Assembly (NCBI GenBank): GCA_947494435.1
Contig: CANLUY010000001.1
Coordinates: forward strand, 1,416,001 to 1,480,000
Length of the DNA: 64,000 bases
Direction: 5' to 3'
Source: an uncultured Litoreibacter sp.
Lineage (GTDB): Bacteria; Pseudomonadota; Alphaproteobacteria; Rhodobacterales; Rhodobacteraceae
This document shows positions 35,222 to 44,700 of the stretch, one piece after another. The notes below the pieces were generated by a model. The model did no database searches and was not told where the DNA came from. It saw only the letters and a list, made by a program, of their open reading frames with translations. Position 1 is the stretch's first letter. Every line of letters begins with the position of its first letter. The translations under genes were made by a program, and so were the position numbers.

Positions 35222-35830
35222 TTACCCTTTTTTGCCGATCTTCGACTCCGTGCCGGTTAGAATGCGCCTAATATTCGGGATATGCTGCACCCAGATCAGC
35301 GCACCCAATGCAATCGACAGCACCACCATATCCGGGCGGCCGAGAACCATAAGCCAGACCGGAACAATCAATGCTGCAATCAATGCTGCAAGGGATGAAA
35401 TTCGGAAAAGCGCGGCAATCACGAGCCAAGTGAGACAGGCCGCAGCACCGATAGGAAAGGCGAGGGCAAGTAGAGTTCCAAGATAGGTCGCAACCCCTTT
35501 GCCCCCCCTGAACCCAAGCCAGACGGGAAAAAGGTGGCCAAGGAACGCCATGAAACCTGCCAATTGTGCAGCGTCCTCACCAACCAAAACGCGCGCCAAA
35601 ATGACAGCAATCGCGCCTTTCCCGCTATCAAGAAGCAGTGTGGCCAAAGCGGCGGGTTTCGATCCCGTGCGCAGAACATTGGTCGCGCCGATATTGCCCG
35701 ATCCGATCTGTCGCAGATCGCCCAGCCCCATCAGCTTTGCAATGACCAAACCAAAAGGAACTGACCCGAGCAGATAGGCCAAAACCGCGACGGCACCCAA
35801 GAGCGGGACGGAGGTAACAATCTCAGGCAT
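35222..35830 (-). CDS. plsY: acyl-phosphate:glycerol-3-phosphate acyltransferase
   Basis: 202 aa inner-membrane enzyme that acylates glycerol-3-phosphate at position 1 from acyl-phosphate. Motifs: LLGSVPFGLVIAKLMG-LGDLRQIGSGNIGATNVLR, GKGAIAV and GFRGGKGVATYLG are the conserved PlsY loops. The ATG overlaps the stop of the pyrC-like gene by 1 bp. This enzyme works upstream of PgsA, also encoded in this window. Confidence 0.96.
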   Translation of the reverse strand: MPEIVTSVPLLGAVAVLAYLLGSVPFGLVIAKLMGLGDLRQIGSGNIGATNVLRTGSKPAALATLLLDSGKGAIAVILARVLVGEDAAQLAGFMAFLGHLFPVWLGFRGGKGVATYLGTLLALAFPIGAAACLTWLVIAALFRISSLAALIAALIVPVWLMVLGRPDMVVLSIALGALIWVQHIPNIRRILTGTESKIGKKG

Positions 35831-37116
35831 CAGCGGGCGTAGACCTCGCGGCCAGCCACAAATGTCCGTAACACGCGCCCTTGCATCCGTTGACCGTCAA
35901 AGGGCGTATTTTTGGATTTCGACTTCAATGTCTCACGGTTCATCACAAAGGGCGCGTCCGGATCGAACAAAACGAGGTCTGCTGGTGCTCCTGCGCTTAA
36001 TCGTCCACCGTCCAACCCAAGACGTTTCGCCGGATTCAATGACATGGCCCGGAACAATTCTGGCAGGCTCAATTGCTCGGCGTGGTAAAGCCGCATTGCT
36101 GCGGGAAGCAATGTCTCTAGCCCAACCGCGCCGGAGGCTGCTTGTTCGAACGGCAAGCGCTTGCTTTCTTCATCCTGCGGCGTGTGCATCGAACAGATGA
36201 TGTCAATTAGTCCGGTGGCTACTGCTTCGACCATGGCTTGTCGGTCATCTTCGTTGCGCAATGGTGGTTTGACTTTGAAAAAGGTTCTGTAGTCGCCCAC
36301 ATCCAACTCATTCAACGTCAGGTGGTGGATTGAAACCCCGGCGGTCACGTCGAGCCCGGCATCCTTGGCGCGCTTTAAGGCGGGCAGGGCAGCGGCACAC
36401 GAAATTTGGTCCGCGTGGTAGCGGACTTTTGTAGCCTCAATCAAAGCCAGATCACGTTCCAGCCCCATGCGTTCTGCAAGCGGCGAGACAGCAGGAAGTC
36501 CGCGCAAAGACGCAAACTTGCCAGAGGTTACGGCGGCGCCGTCGCTCAGGATCGGCTCTTGGGGGTGGCCCATCACCAAAGCGCCGAGCGAGCGGGCATA
36601 GACCATTGCGCGGCTGAGGACTTTCGTATCCGTCACCACATGGTCACCGTCGGTAAAGGCGACAGCCCCGCCGTCTTGCAGAAACCCCATCTCAACCATT
36701 TCGCGCCCAGCGCGTTCTTTGGTCAGCGATGCCATCGGGGCAATGCGCACATCTGTCATTTCCGATCCGCGTCGTTTGGCGAATTCCAGTGTCTCCGGCG
36801 TGTCCACGGTGGGCATCGTATCTGGACGGGTCACCATTGTCGTTACACCGCCAGCGGCAGCCGCCTGACCGGCGGTACGGAAGCTTTCCTTGTGGCGTTC
36901 ACCAGGCTCGCAAACTTTAACGCCGATATCGACAATGCCGGGCGCAAGACACTTGCCGTTGCAGTCAATAGCTGTCCCTGCGGGGACAGAATAAGACGTT
37001 AAATCAGCATCTTGTGGTAATACTTCGTTAATTCGCCCATCCTTGATCAGAACGCTACCCGGTTCAGCTGTGTTGGCTTCGGGGTCAATCAGAAGCGCGT
37101 TGGTTAGAAGCAGCAT
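35830..37116 (-). CDS. pyrC: PyrC-type dihydroorotase homologue, probably non-catalytic
   Basis: 428 aa amidohydrolase-fold protein in the pyrimidine operon. It aligns along its length with type I dihydroorotases (GVTTMVTRPDTMP, SIHHLTLNE, NTPFDGQRMQGRV), yet the metal-binding HxH after APGxVD is Gly65-Val66-Lys67 (VDIGVKVCEPG). The catalytic Asp of the DH motif is Met310 (SMHTPQDEESK). Without these ligands it should not bind the zinc pair. Non-catalytic PyrC-like partners that stabilise aspartate carbamoyltransferase are known (for example PyrC' of Pseudomonas), and pyrB lies two small genes upstream. I infer the same role; an active dihydroorotase must then be encoded elsewhere. I recall the same substitution in other Rhodobacterales. 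Confidence 0.9.
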   Translation of the reverse strand: MLLLTNALLIDPEANTAEPGSVLIKDGRINEVLPQDADLTSYSVPAGTAIDCNGKCLAPGIVDIGVKVCEPGERHKESFRTAGQAAAAGGVTTMVTRPDTMPTVDTPETLEFAKRRGSEMTDVRIAPMASLTKERAGREMVEMGFLQDGGAVAFTDGDHVVTDTKVLSRAMVYARSLGALVMGHPQEPILSDGAAVTSGKFASLRGLPAVSPLAERMGLERDLALIEATKVRYHADQISCAAALPALKRAKDAGLDVTAGVSIHHLTLNELDVGDYRTFFKVKPPLRNEDDRQAMVEAVATGLIDIICSMHTPQDEESKRLPFEQAASGAVGLETLLPAAMRLYHAEQLSLPELFRAMSLNPAKRLGLDGGRLSAGAPADLVLFDPDAPFVMNRETLKSKSKNTPFDGQRMQGRVLRTFVAGREVYAR

Positions 37117-37183
37117 AACAGCGGGCCTTTCTTAACATCGCATCCGTGTCGCATGGCGCATAGGGGCTTGGCAATTCCGATCA

Positions 37184-37720
37184 TCATGAGGTGGCCAGTG
37201 CCATCATGATCCCTGCAATCAACACGAAAATTGACAGGATGATGGATATCTTCAACCCGCTGCGCGACTTATTCTTGCTATGCCAACCAACATTGTCCTG
37301 AGAAGGTTGGCCATAAATTTCTTTTGTTGGCTCCAGCGCTTCAGAAGAATGGTCCGCACGCGCCATCGGCAGGCTAGCGATCAAGGTCAACTCTGGCTTG
37401 GTTTCAACTGTGCCGGCGACGGCTGCGTCTGGGACTAAAAGAACATGCCCGTCCAGCGCGTTCATCCGCGCCATTGTCTGACCCGCCGGTTGGCCGTCCA
37501 AATCAAATGCGTTCGACACATAGTCCGACAATGCCATTCCAGCCAAATCACTCACCGGAAACAGCTCGATCTCGTCCGTGTTCAGACCGCCTTGCCGCAG
37601 TCCCATCCATCCGGCGAGGTCGGGCAACTTCATCGCTTCCTCTTTTGAGCGGCTGAGATAAGTATGCCGCCCTTCAACCGCTGCGTTCACCGCAAAGATA
37701 TGCAGCATACGCGACGCCAT
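37184..37720 (-). CDS. tail-anchored protein of unknown function in the pyrB operon
   Basis: 178 aa. Residues 1-150 are soluble with no motif I recognise; the segment DEIELFPVSDLAGMALSDYV (about 49-68) looks like a folded core. Residues 157-177 form one C-terminal membrane helix (ISIILSIFVLIAGIMMALAT), so the protein is probably tail-anchored with its bulk in the cytoplasm. Its ATG overlaps the stop of the 34-aa gene by 1 bp (TGATG), placing it in the pyrB–pyrC-like–plsY operon. No function is suggested beyond the context. Confidence 0.75.
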   Translation of the reverse strand: MASRMLHIFAVNAAVEGRHTYLSRSKEEAMKLPDLAGWMGLRQGGLNTDEIELFPVSDLAGMALSDYVSNAFDLDGQPAGQTMARMNALDGHVLLVPDAAVAGTVETKPELTLIASLPMARADHSSEALEPTKEIYGQPSQDNVGWHSKNKSRSGLKISIILSIFVLIAGIMMALATS

Positions 37721-37824
37721 CAGCTGCCAAACCAGATAAGAAAACCGGTGAACGCTGCGAGCCCTAGCAACGCATACATTGCGATTTTGCCGGACATGCG
37801 GGGGTCTTTAGGCTCTTCGCTCAT
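37720..37824 (-). CDS. 34-aa single-helix membrane microprotein
   Basis: 34 aa. It starts in a 4-bp ATGA overlap with the pyrB stop and ends in a 1-bp TGATG overlap with the next gene, so both junctions look coupled. After a polar N-terminus ([13 protein letters not shown]) it has one hydrophobic helix ([20 protein letters not shown]). The tight packing is the main evidence for coding. With its 178-aa neighbour, which also has one helix, it could place a small membrane assembly beside pyrimidine enzymes. Confidence 0.7.
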   Translation of the reverse strand: MSEEPKDPRMSGKIAMYALLGLAAFTGFLIWFGS

Positions 37825-38771
37825 ACCATCACCCCGACGGGTTTCAGTTTGCGGGCTTTCACGAGGAGTTCCATGCAGGCCATGCGAACAGCGACGCCCA
37901 TTTCGACCTGCTCTTGGATGACGGAGCGGTTGATGTCATCGGCAAGGGTGCCGTCGATTTCCACACCTCGGTTCATCGGACCCGGATGCATAACAATCGC
38001 GTCGTTTTTCGCATGGCTCAGCTTTTCTGCGTCAAGGCCGTAGCGATGGTAATACTCACGTTCGGATGGGATGAAACCGCCATCCATCCGCTCGCGCTGC
38101 AAGCGAAGCATCATGACGACGTCGACGTCTTCCAGGCCCTCGCGCATGTCTTCGTAGACCTCGACGCCGAACTGGTCGATTTCTGAAGGCATCAATGTCG
38201 GCGGGCCAACGAGGCGGATGCGGTTCTCCATCTTGCCCAAGAGCAAAATATTCGAGCGCGCAACGCGGCTATGAGCAATGTCGCCGCAGATCGCGACGTT
38301 CAAGCGGTGCAAGCGCCCTTTGGCGCGCCGGATTGTCAGCGCATCTAGCAACGCTTGTGTCGGATGTTCATGACGCCCGTCACCTGCATTCAGCACAGCG
38401 CAATTCACCTTCTCTGCCAGCAGGTTTACCGCGCCGGAATGCGGATGGCGCACGACCAGAAGGTCAGGATGCATTGCGTTCAGCGTCAGCGCCGTATCAA
38501 TGAGCGTCTCGCCCTTTTTAATCGAACTTGCCTGCATCGCCATATTCATGACGTCAGCACCAAGGCGCTTGCCCGCAATCTCAAAAGACGCCTGCGTGCG
38601 CGTGGAATTCTCGAAGAACATGTTTACCTGTGTCTGCCCTGCAAGCACTTCGGAATGCTTGCGGTCTGAACGGTTCAGATCGACATATTGATCGGCGAGG
38701 TCGAGAATAGCGGTGATATCCGTCGGGGAGAGATGCTCGATCCCTAGCAAATGCTCTGCGCGGAATGTCAT
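37821..38771 (-). CDS. pyrB: aspartate carbamoyltransferase catalytic subunit
   Basis: 316 aa enzyme joining carbamoyl phosphate and aspartate in the first committed step of pyrimidine synthesis. The carbamoyl-phosphate site [12 protein letters not shown] is at about residues 54-65. Other conserved segments are VVRHPHSGA, the [18 protein letters not shown] loop and [13 protein letters not shown] near the C-terminus. There is no PyrI regulatory gene nearby. It is the first gene of an operon that continues through two small proteins, the pyrC-like gene and plsY. It diverges from the uracil-DNA glycosylase gene over 97 bp. Confidence 0.97.
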   Translation of the reverse strand: MTFRAEHLLGIEHLSPTDITAILDLADQYVDLNRSDRKHSEVLAGQTQVNMFFENSTRTQASFEIAGKRLGADVMNMAMQASSIKKGETLIDTALTLNAMHPDLLVVRHPHSGAVNLLAEKVNCAVLNAGDGRHEHPTQALLDALTIRRAKGRLHRLNVAICGDIAHSRVARSNILLLGKMENRIRLVGPPTLMPSEIDQFGVEVYEDMREGLEDVDVVMMLRLQRERMDGGFIPSEREYYHRYGLDAEKLSHAKNDAIVMHPGPMNRGVEIDGTLADDINRSVIQEQVEMGVAVRMACMELLVKARKLKPVGVMV

Positions 38772-38868
38772 GGCCGTCCTTCCCCTTGGTCGGTTGGTAT
38801 ATAGAAAGCCAGTGCAGTTTGAACAAGCTGCGATTGCTGCTCATGGTTGTGCACCTTAGACTGCCCCA

Positions 38869-39636
38869 ATGGAATCGCAGCTGGACTATCATCAAGCGAA
38901 AGCACTGCTGGAGTGGCAGATTGACCTCGGTGCAACTGAGGCCATTGGCGAGCAACCGGTCAATCGCTACGAAGAGCCTGCAAAGAAGCCCAAACCCAAA
39001 GTTGCTGCGCCTGCTGACATTCCTGCTGCGCCTATCGAAATTGACGCCGTGGCTGTGTCGCGTCAGATGGCAAACGGGTCAGATGATCTTGAGGCGCTCA
39101 AGGCGGCGATGGCTGGCTACGAGCATTGCGAGTTGAAGAAAGGCGCCCGCTCGCTGGTCTTTTCCGACGGAAAACCCGGTGCGCGTGTCATGGTCATCGG
39201 CGAAGCACCAGGCCGGGATGAGGACCGCGAAGGGCGGCCTTTTGTGGGACGTGCGGGCCAGTTGCTTGATGCCATGTTGGCCGCGATTGACCACGGACGG
39301 GATCACGCCGAAAACCCCGTCTATATTACCAATGTGATGCCGTGGCGGCCGCCAAACAATCGCGAGCCTACGCCGGAAGAGATTGCGATGATGCTGCCGT
39401 TTCTTGAGCGCCACGTGGCACTTGCGCAGCCTGACCTCTTGGTTTTGATGGGCAATGTGTCTTGCCTCGCAGTGCTTGGCAAAAAGGGCATCACCAAACT
39501 TCGTGGTGATTGGGTGGAAGCCTTTGGAAAACCGGCGCTACCCATGTTCCACCCTGCTTATCTGTTGCGCAATGCGCCCGCAAAACGCGAAGCATGGGCC
39601 GATTTGCTTAGCTTACAGAAGAGGTTGCGCGGATGA
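38869..39636 (+). CDS. family 4-like uracil-DNA glycosylase without the FeS cysteines
   Basis: 255 aa. Residues 1-75 are an extension; the glycosylase domain follows. Motif 1 [17 protein letters not shown] starts at 111, the [17 protein letters not shown] block at 155-171 and motif 2 FHPAYLLR (His228) at 227-234. This is the family 4/5 pattern for removing uracil from DNA. Family 4 enzymes bind a [4Fe-4S] cluster with four Cys. Here the expected first CxxC pair is Tyr84/Cys87 (YEHCEL), the Cys normally before the PFL segment is Met (MMLPFL), and the other visible Cys (199) sits in VSCLAVLG. A cluster is therefore unlikely. The stop overlaps moaB by 4 bp. Confidence 0.88.
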   Translation: MESQLDYHQAKALLEWQIDLGATEAIGEQPVNRYEEPAKKPKPKVAAPADIPAAPIEIDAVAVSRQMANGSDDLEALKAAMAGYEHCELKKGARSLVFSDGKPGARVMVIGEAPGRDEDREGRPFVGRAGQLLDAMLAAIDHGRDHAENPVYITNVMPWRPPNNREPTPEEIAMMLPFLERHVALAQPDLLVLMGNVSCLAVLGKKGITKLRGDWVEAFGKPALPMFHPAYLLRNAPAKREAWADLLSLQKRLRG

Positions 39637-40163
39637 GCGAACGTGAGTTTATCCCCGTGCGTATTGCGGTATTGACGGTATCCGATACGCGCAAGGAGGA
39701 GAATGACAAGTCGGGCAATACGCTGGTGGATCGTTTGAAGGGTGCGGGGCACATCTTGGCGGACCGGAAAATTCTACCCGACGAGCGCGCACAGATTGCA
39801 GATCAGCTAAAGGCTTGGTGTGCGGACGATAGCGTTGATGTAGTGCTCTCGACCGGTGGAACGGGTCTGACGGGGCGCGACGTGACCGTCGAGGCGCACC
39901 GCGATGTTTATGAGAAAGAGATCGATGCGTTTGGAACTGTGTTCACGCATGTTTCAATGGCCAAAATTGGAACGTCAGCAGTGCAAAGCCGTGCCACAGG
40001 TGGTGTGGCTCAAGGGACGTATCTGTTTGCGTTGCCCGGTAGCCCGGGTGCCTGCAAAGACGCGTGGGACGAGATTTTGGTGAAGCAGCTCGATTACCGA
40101 CATAAGCCCTGCAATTTCGTAGAAATTATGCCGCGATTGGACGAGCATCAGCGACGGAAATAA
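39633..40163 (+). CDS. moaB: molybdenum cofactor biosynthesis protein MoaB
   Basis: 176 aa MogA/MoaB-type protein that adenylylates molybdopterin before molybdenum insertion. It contains the VLSTGGTGLTGRDVTVEAH block (about 73-91) and FALPGSPGACKDAWDEIL (about 130-147), both diagnostic. The ATG overlaps the glycosylase stop (ATGA). It complements moaD and moaE in supplying cofactor. Confidence 0.93.
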   Translation: MSEREFIPVRIAVLTVSDTRKEENDKSGNTLVDRLKGAGHILADRKILPDERAQIADQLKAWCADDSVDVVLSTGGTGLTGRDVTVEAHRDVYEKEIDAFGTVFTHVSMAKIGTSAVQSRATGGVAQGTYLFALPGSPGACKDAWDEILVKQLDYRHKPCNFVEIMPRLDEHQRRK

Positions 40164-40249
40164 CACTCCCGTGCGTTTGACCTCTATTATTGGACGTTTA
40201 AGAGGCTAAGCCCTACATTAAACGTAGTTTTTATCGGAGCCGTCGCTAC

Positions 40250-41704
40250 ATGCGTTTCTTTCGCCGCAGCTTAATCGGGTTGTTTTTGCTGGCCCTGACC
40301 GCAGGGATTTTGGCGATGGGGGGCAATTCTGTCTACTCAGCCCTGCAAGAACGCTGGGCGGAAGAGCCTTCGCAAAGACCGGCACGCGAACGTGTTTTCT
40401 CGGTCGTGGTGGAAACGATAGAGCCCACAGATATCACCCCTGAATTGACAAGTTTTGGCGAGGTTCGATCGCGACGCACACTTGATTTGCGTGCCCCTGT
40501 TGGGGGCGCAGTGGTCGAACTTGGTGAAAATTTCCAAGAGGGCGGTGCCGTAAAGGCCGGCGCCTTGCTAGCGCGGATTGATCCTGCTGATGCACAAGCC
40601 GCTTATGAGGTGGCCGAAACAGATTTGATCGAAGCTGAATCCGACCTGCTTGATGCAAAACGCGCGATTGAGTTGGCGCAAGACGAATTGGAAGCTGCGC
40701 GGCGCCAAGCGGACCTGCAGCAAAAAGCATTGGTACGGCAGCAAGATTTGCGGTCTCGCAATGTTGGAACAGCTGCAGCGGTGGAAGCGGCAGAGCTAGC
40801 CGCGTCGTCATCTGATCAAGCGGTATTGTCACGGAGGCAAGCCCTGCAGCAAGCAGAGGCTCGTTTGGCGCAAGCTGGAACTCTGATCACACGGCGCAAG
40901 ATCAACCTGCGTGATGCCAAGAGGCGGCTGGAAGACACGGAGATTTACGCGGCTTTCGATGGGCGCTTGTCTGACGTTCAAGCGACAACGGGCGGATTGG
41001 TTGCCAATAATGAGCGCCTTGCGCAGCTCGTTGACCCGACGGCTTTAGAGGTCTCGTTCCGCGTCTCCACCGCGCAATATGCGAGGCTGGTAGAAAATGG
41101 GGAGCTGATCGCCTCCCCCGTTGAAATCAGGCTAGATGTTTTGGGCACGGATTTGGTCGTTGCCGGCAGGATCACCCGCGAAAGCGCCGCGGTTGCGGAA
41201 GGATCAACGGGTCGGTTACTGTTTGCTGAGATCGACAGCACTGGTGGGTTAAGGCCCGGTGATTTCGTGACGGTAATTGCAAAAGAGCCCGTGTTAACCC
41301 GCGTGGTGAAATTGCCAGCTTCTGCCGTGACACCTGGCGGGGAAGTTTTGGTGTTGGGCGAAGAGGATCGTCTAGAAGAAGCAAATGTCGATGTATTACG
41401 CCGCCAAGGCGATGCAGTAATTGTGCGTGCTCGCGGATTGCGAGGACGTGAAGTGGTTAGCGAACGTAGCCAAGTGCTGGGGGCTGGTATCAAGGTGAAA
41501 CCTCTGCGCGGTGCCGGAGGCGGTGTGCCGCAGGCGCCTGAATTGGTCGAGTTGGATGATGACCGCCGCGCGCGTATTATTGCGTTTGTTGAGGCCAATC
41601 AGCGTATCCCGAAAGAGGTAAAGGCTCGGATGCTCGGGCAATTGCAAGATGCGAAGGTGCCTGCCCAGATGGTTGCCCGGATCGAATCCCGGATGGGCAG
41701 CTAG
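40250..41704 (+). CDS. RND efflux periplasmic adaptor subunit
   Basis: 484 aa. An N-terminal membrane helix (RRSLIGLFLLALTAGILAMGG) anchors a periplasmic adaptor. In order: lipoyl half-motif (VGGAVVELGENFQEGGAVKAG, about 86-106), a long coiled-coil hairpin with many Glu/Ala/Gln heptads (about 120-215), the second half-lipoyl, a beta-barrel (LEVSFRVSTAQYA) and a C-terminal membrane-proximal domain. An extra 60-residue Arg/Gln-rich tail follows. It links the RND pump 3 bp downstream to an outer-membrane channel that is not encoded here. Confidence 0.92.
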   Translation: MRFFRRSLIGLFLLALTAGILAMGGNSVYSALQERWAEEPSQRPARERVFSVVVETIEPTDITPELTSFGEVRSRRTLDLRAPVGGAVVELGENFQEGGAVKAGALLARIDPADAQAAYEVAETDLIEAESDLLDAKRAIELAQDELEAARRQADLQQKALVRQQDLRSRNVGTAAAVEAAELAASSSDQAVLSRRQALQQAEARLAQAGTLITRRKINLRDAKRRLEDTEIYAAFDGRLSDVQATTGGLVANNERLAQLVDPTALEVSFRVSTAQYARLVENGELIASPVEIRLDVLGTDLVVAGRITRESAAVAEGSTGRLLFAEIDSTGGLRPGDFVTVIAKEPVLTRVVKLPASAVTPGGEVLVLGEEDRLEEANVDVLRRQGDAVIVRARGLRGREVVSERSQVLGAGIKVKPLRGAGGGVPQAPELVELDDDRRARIIAFVEANQRIPKEVKARMLGQLQDAKVPAQMVARIESRMGS

Positions 41705-41707
41705 ACG

Positions 41708-44700
41708 ATGCGCGAGGTGATCAAGTCCTCAACCGGCGGCGCGCTATCTTATTTTACGCGGCATAAGACAGCTGCAAACCTGCTTTTGGTGATCTTGATT
41801 GCGGTTGGTGTCGCCGCCTTGCCGCGGATGCGGACCCAGTTTTTCCCTGATGTCATTCTGGACTCAGTATCAGTCAATGTGCAGTGGAACGGCGCAGGGG
41901 CGGAGGATGTGGACCGCGCGGTTGTGCAACTGCTTGAGCCTGCGTTGCTAAGTGTCGAAGGGGTCGAAAGTTCTGTCTCGCAATCACGAGAGGGCAGTGC
42001 GTCGGTCAATCTCGACTTTGAACCCGATTGGGATATGTCGCGCGCTGCTGATGAGGTGCAAGCCGCTGTCGACGCAATCTCTGATTTGCCGGATGACGCC
42101 GAAGACCCAGTTGTACGGCGCGGGGCATGGCGTGATCGCGTGACGGACGTTGTGATCACAGGCCCTGTTGCCGTGGAACAGTTAGGCCGATTTGCCGATG
42201 AATTTGTCACGCGCCTGTTTGCGGCAGGCGTCACACGGACAACGATCAGAGGAGTCGCAGCCCCGGAAACCTTGGTGGAGGTGCCGTCAACCGCGCTGAT
42301 CAAAAACGATATCACGATGGCTGAGATCGCGGAGGCGATCCGGGGCGAGGCGTCTGCCGACCCTGCAGGCGATGTCTCCGGCGGTAACGCACGGGTGCGT
42401 ACGGGTGTTGCCAAGCGTGATCCGACACAGATCGCAGCGATTGTCTTGCGCTCCGACCCTGATGGCTCGAACCTGACGATCGGGGATGTCGCGACCATCA
42501 CGATTGAAGGAACCGACCGTGAGCGCGCTTATTTCTCCGGCGAAAACCCGGCGATTTCGGTGCGCGTTGACCGCTCTGATCGGGGCGATGCGATCAAGAT
42601 ACAAGAGCGAGTCACGAAGGTAGCGGAAGAGCTAAGCCTGACCTTGCCAGCCGGTACAAGTATTGACCTGATCCGGACGCGGTCGGAAGCTATTACGGGT
42701 CGCCTCGATATCCTTGTGGACAATGGTGCAGTTGGACTTGGTATGGTGGTTTTGCTGCTTTTCCTGTTCCTCAACGCGCGGACAGCTTTTTGGGTTGCCG
42801 CAGGAATTCCAGTGGCCATGCTGGGCGCGATAGCCCTGATGTATCTTGCAGGGCTGACGATCAATATGGTCTCGCTGTTCGCGTTGATCATTACGTTAGG
42901 CATCGTTGTCGATGACGCGATTGTTGTGGGCGAACACGCTGATTTTCGACATCGAATTTTGGGTGAGGACCCGGTCACCGCGTCTGAAAACGCGGCGCGG
43001 CGGATGTCAGCGCCGGTGTTCTCCGCTACCTTGACTACTGTGATTGCTTTCTTTGGTTTGGTCGCAGTGGGCGGTAGGTTTGGGGATCTGATCGCAGATA
43101 TCCCGTTTACAGTGATCGTGGTGCTGATCGCCTCTCTGGTCGAATGTTTTCTGATTTTACCCCACCATATGAGCCATGCGTTGGCGGCCTCTGCCAAAGA
43201 ACACTGGTATGATTGGCCCTCACGTACCGTCAGTAAAGGGTTCAACTGGCTGCGTGATCGCGTGTTCCGGCCCTTCATGAAGCTGGTAATCTGGGCACGG
43301 TACCCCGTCGTTGCTTTGGCGCTTTTGTTGCTGGCCAGTCAAGCCGCGCTGTTCATCAAAGGTGACGTGACGTGGCGATTCTTCAATGCTCCGGAACGCG
43401 GGTCAGTTTCCGGCAATTTCTCAATGCTGCCCGGTGCGACGCGTGATGACACGTTGGAAATGATGCGCGAGATGCAGCGTGCGACCACCGAACTGGCAGC
43501 GGATTATGAAGAAAGATACGGCCGCAATCCCTTGGATTATGTGTTGGCAGAAGTGGGCGGCACGACCGGTCGCGGGCTGTCTGGGCAAGAGAGCAAAGAT
43601 CAAGATCAATTGGGCTCCATCGCGATTGAGTTGATTGATGCTGATCAACGCCCGTATTCCTCCTTCCAATTCGTTGGCGAGTTGCAGGATACCGTCCGTC
43701 GTCATCCGATGGTAGAGCAGGTGAGTTTCCGTGGATGGCGTTCTGGGCCCGGTGGCGATAGTCTGGATGTGCAGATGTTTGGGGGGGAGGCACAGGTCCT
43801 TAAAGGCGCAGCTGAAGCGTTCAAAGAGGCCATGCTGCAATTCCCGGAAGTCAGCGCTGTCGAAGACAGTTTGGCCTATGACAAAGAAGAGCTGATCCTT
43901 GATCTGACCCCGCAAGGCCAAGCGCTTGGCTTCACGATTGATGCTTTGGGTCGCGTTCTACGGAACCGTTTGAACGGGATCGAGGCGGCAACGTATCCTG
44001 ACGGGCCGCGTTCCGCGACGATCCGGGTGGAGCTGCCTTCAGGGGAACTAACAGCAGATTTTCTTGATCGCACCTTCATGCGCGCACCGTCAGGCGAATA
44101 TGTGCCCTTAGCCGACATTGTGACAGTGGAAAGCCAGACCGGTTTTTCGACCGTCCGCCGGGAAAACGGGATCAGGTTGATCTCTGTCACAGGTGATATC
44201 TCGGAAGATGATCCTGCGCGAGCGGCAGAGATCAGTAAGCAGATTGCGGAGGTTATCTTGCCGCAGATCGAACAAGATTTCGGGATTGCGACACGCCAGT
44301 CCGGACTCGCGGAGCAGGAAGAAGAATTCCGCAACGATGCCACCCTTGGGTTCATCCTCTGCCTAATCGGAATTTATCTCGCTTTGGCTTGGGTTTTTGC
44401 CAGCTTCACAAGGCCTGTCGTGATCATGGCAATTATTCCCTTCGGTCTGATTGGCACGATCTATGGCCACCATGCGTGGGACGTGCCGCTGTCGATGTTT
44501 ACCGTCGTGGGATTGATCGGGATGACAGGAATTATCATTAACGATTCCATTGTGCTGGTCTCGACCGTTGACGAATACGCCAAAGAGCGGGGCCTGATCC
44601 CAGCAATCATTGACGGTGCGGCCGACAGGTTAAGACCCGTGCTGTTAACGACCTTGACCACAGTCTTGGGTCTGGCGCCGCTGTTGTTTGAAACGTCGCG

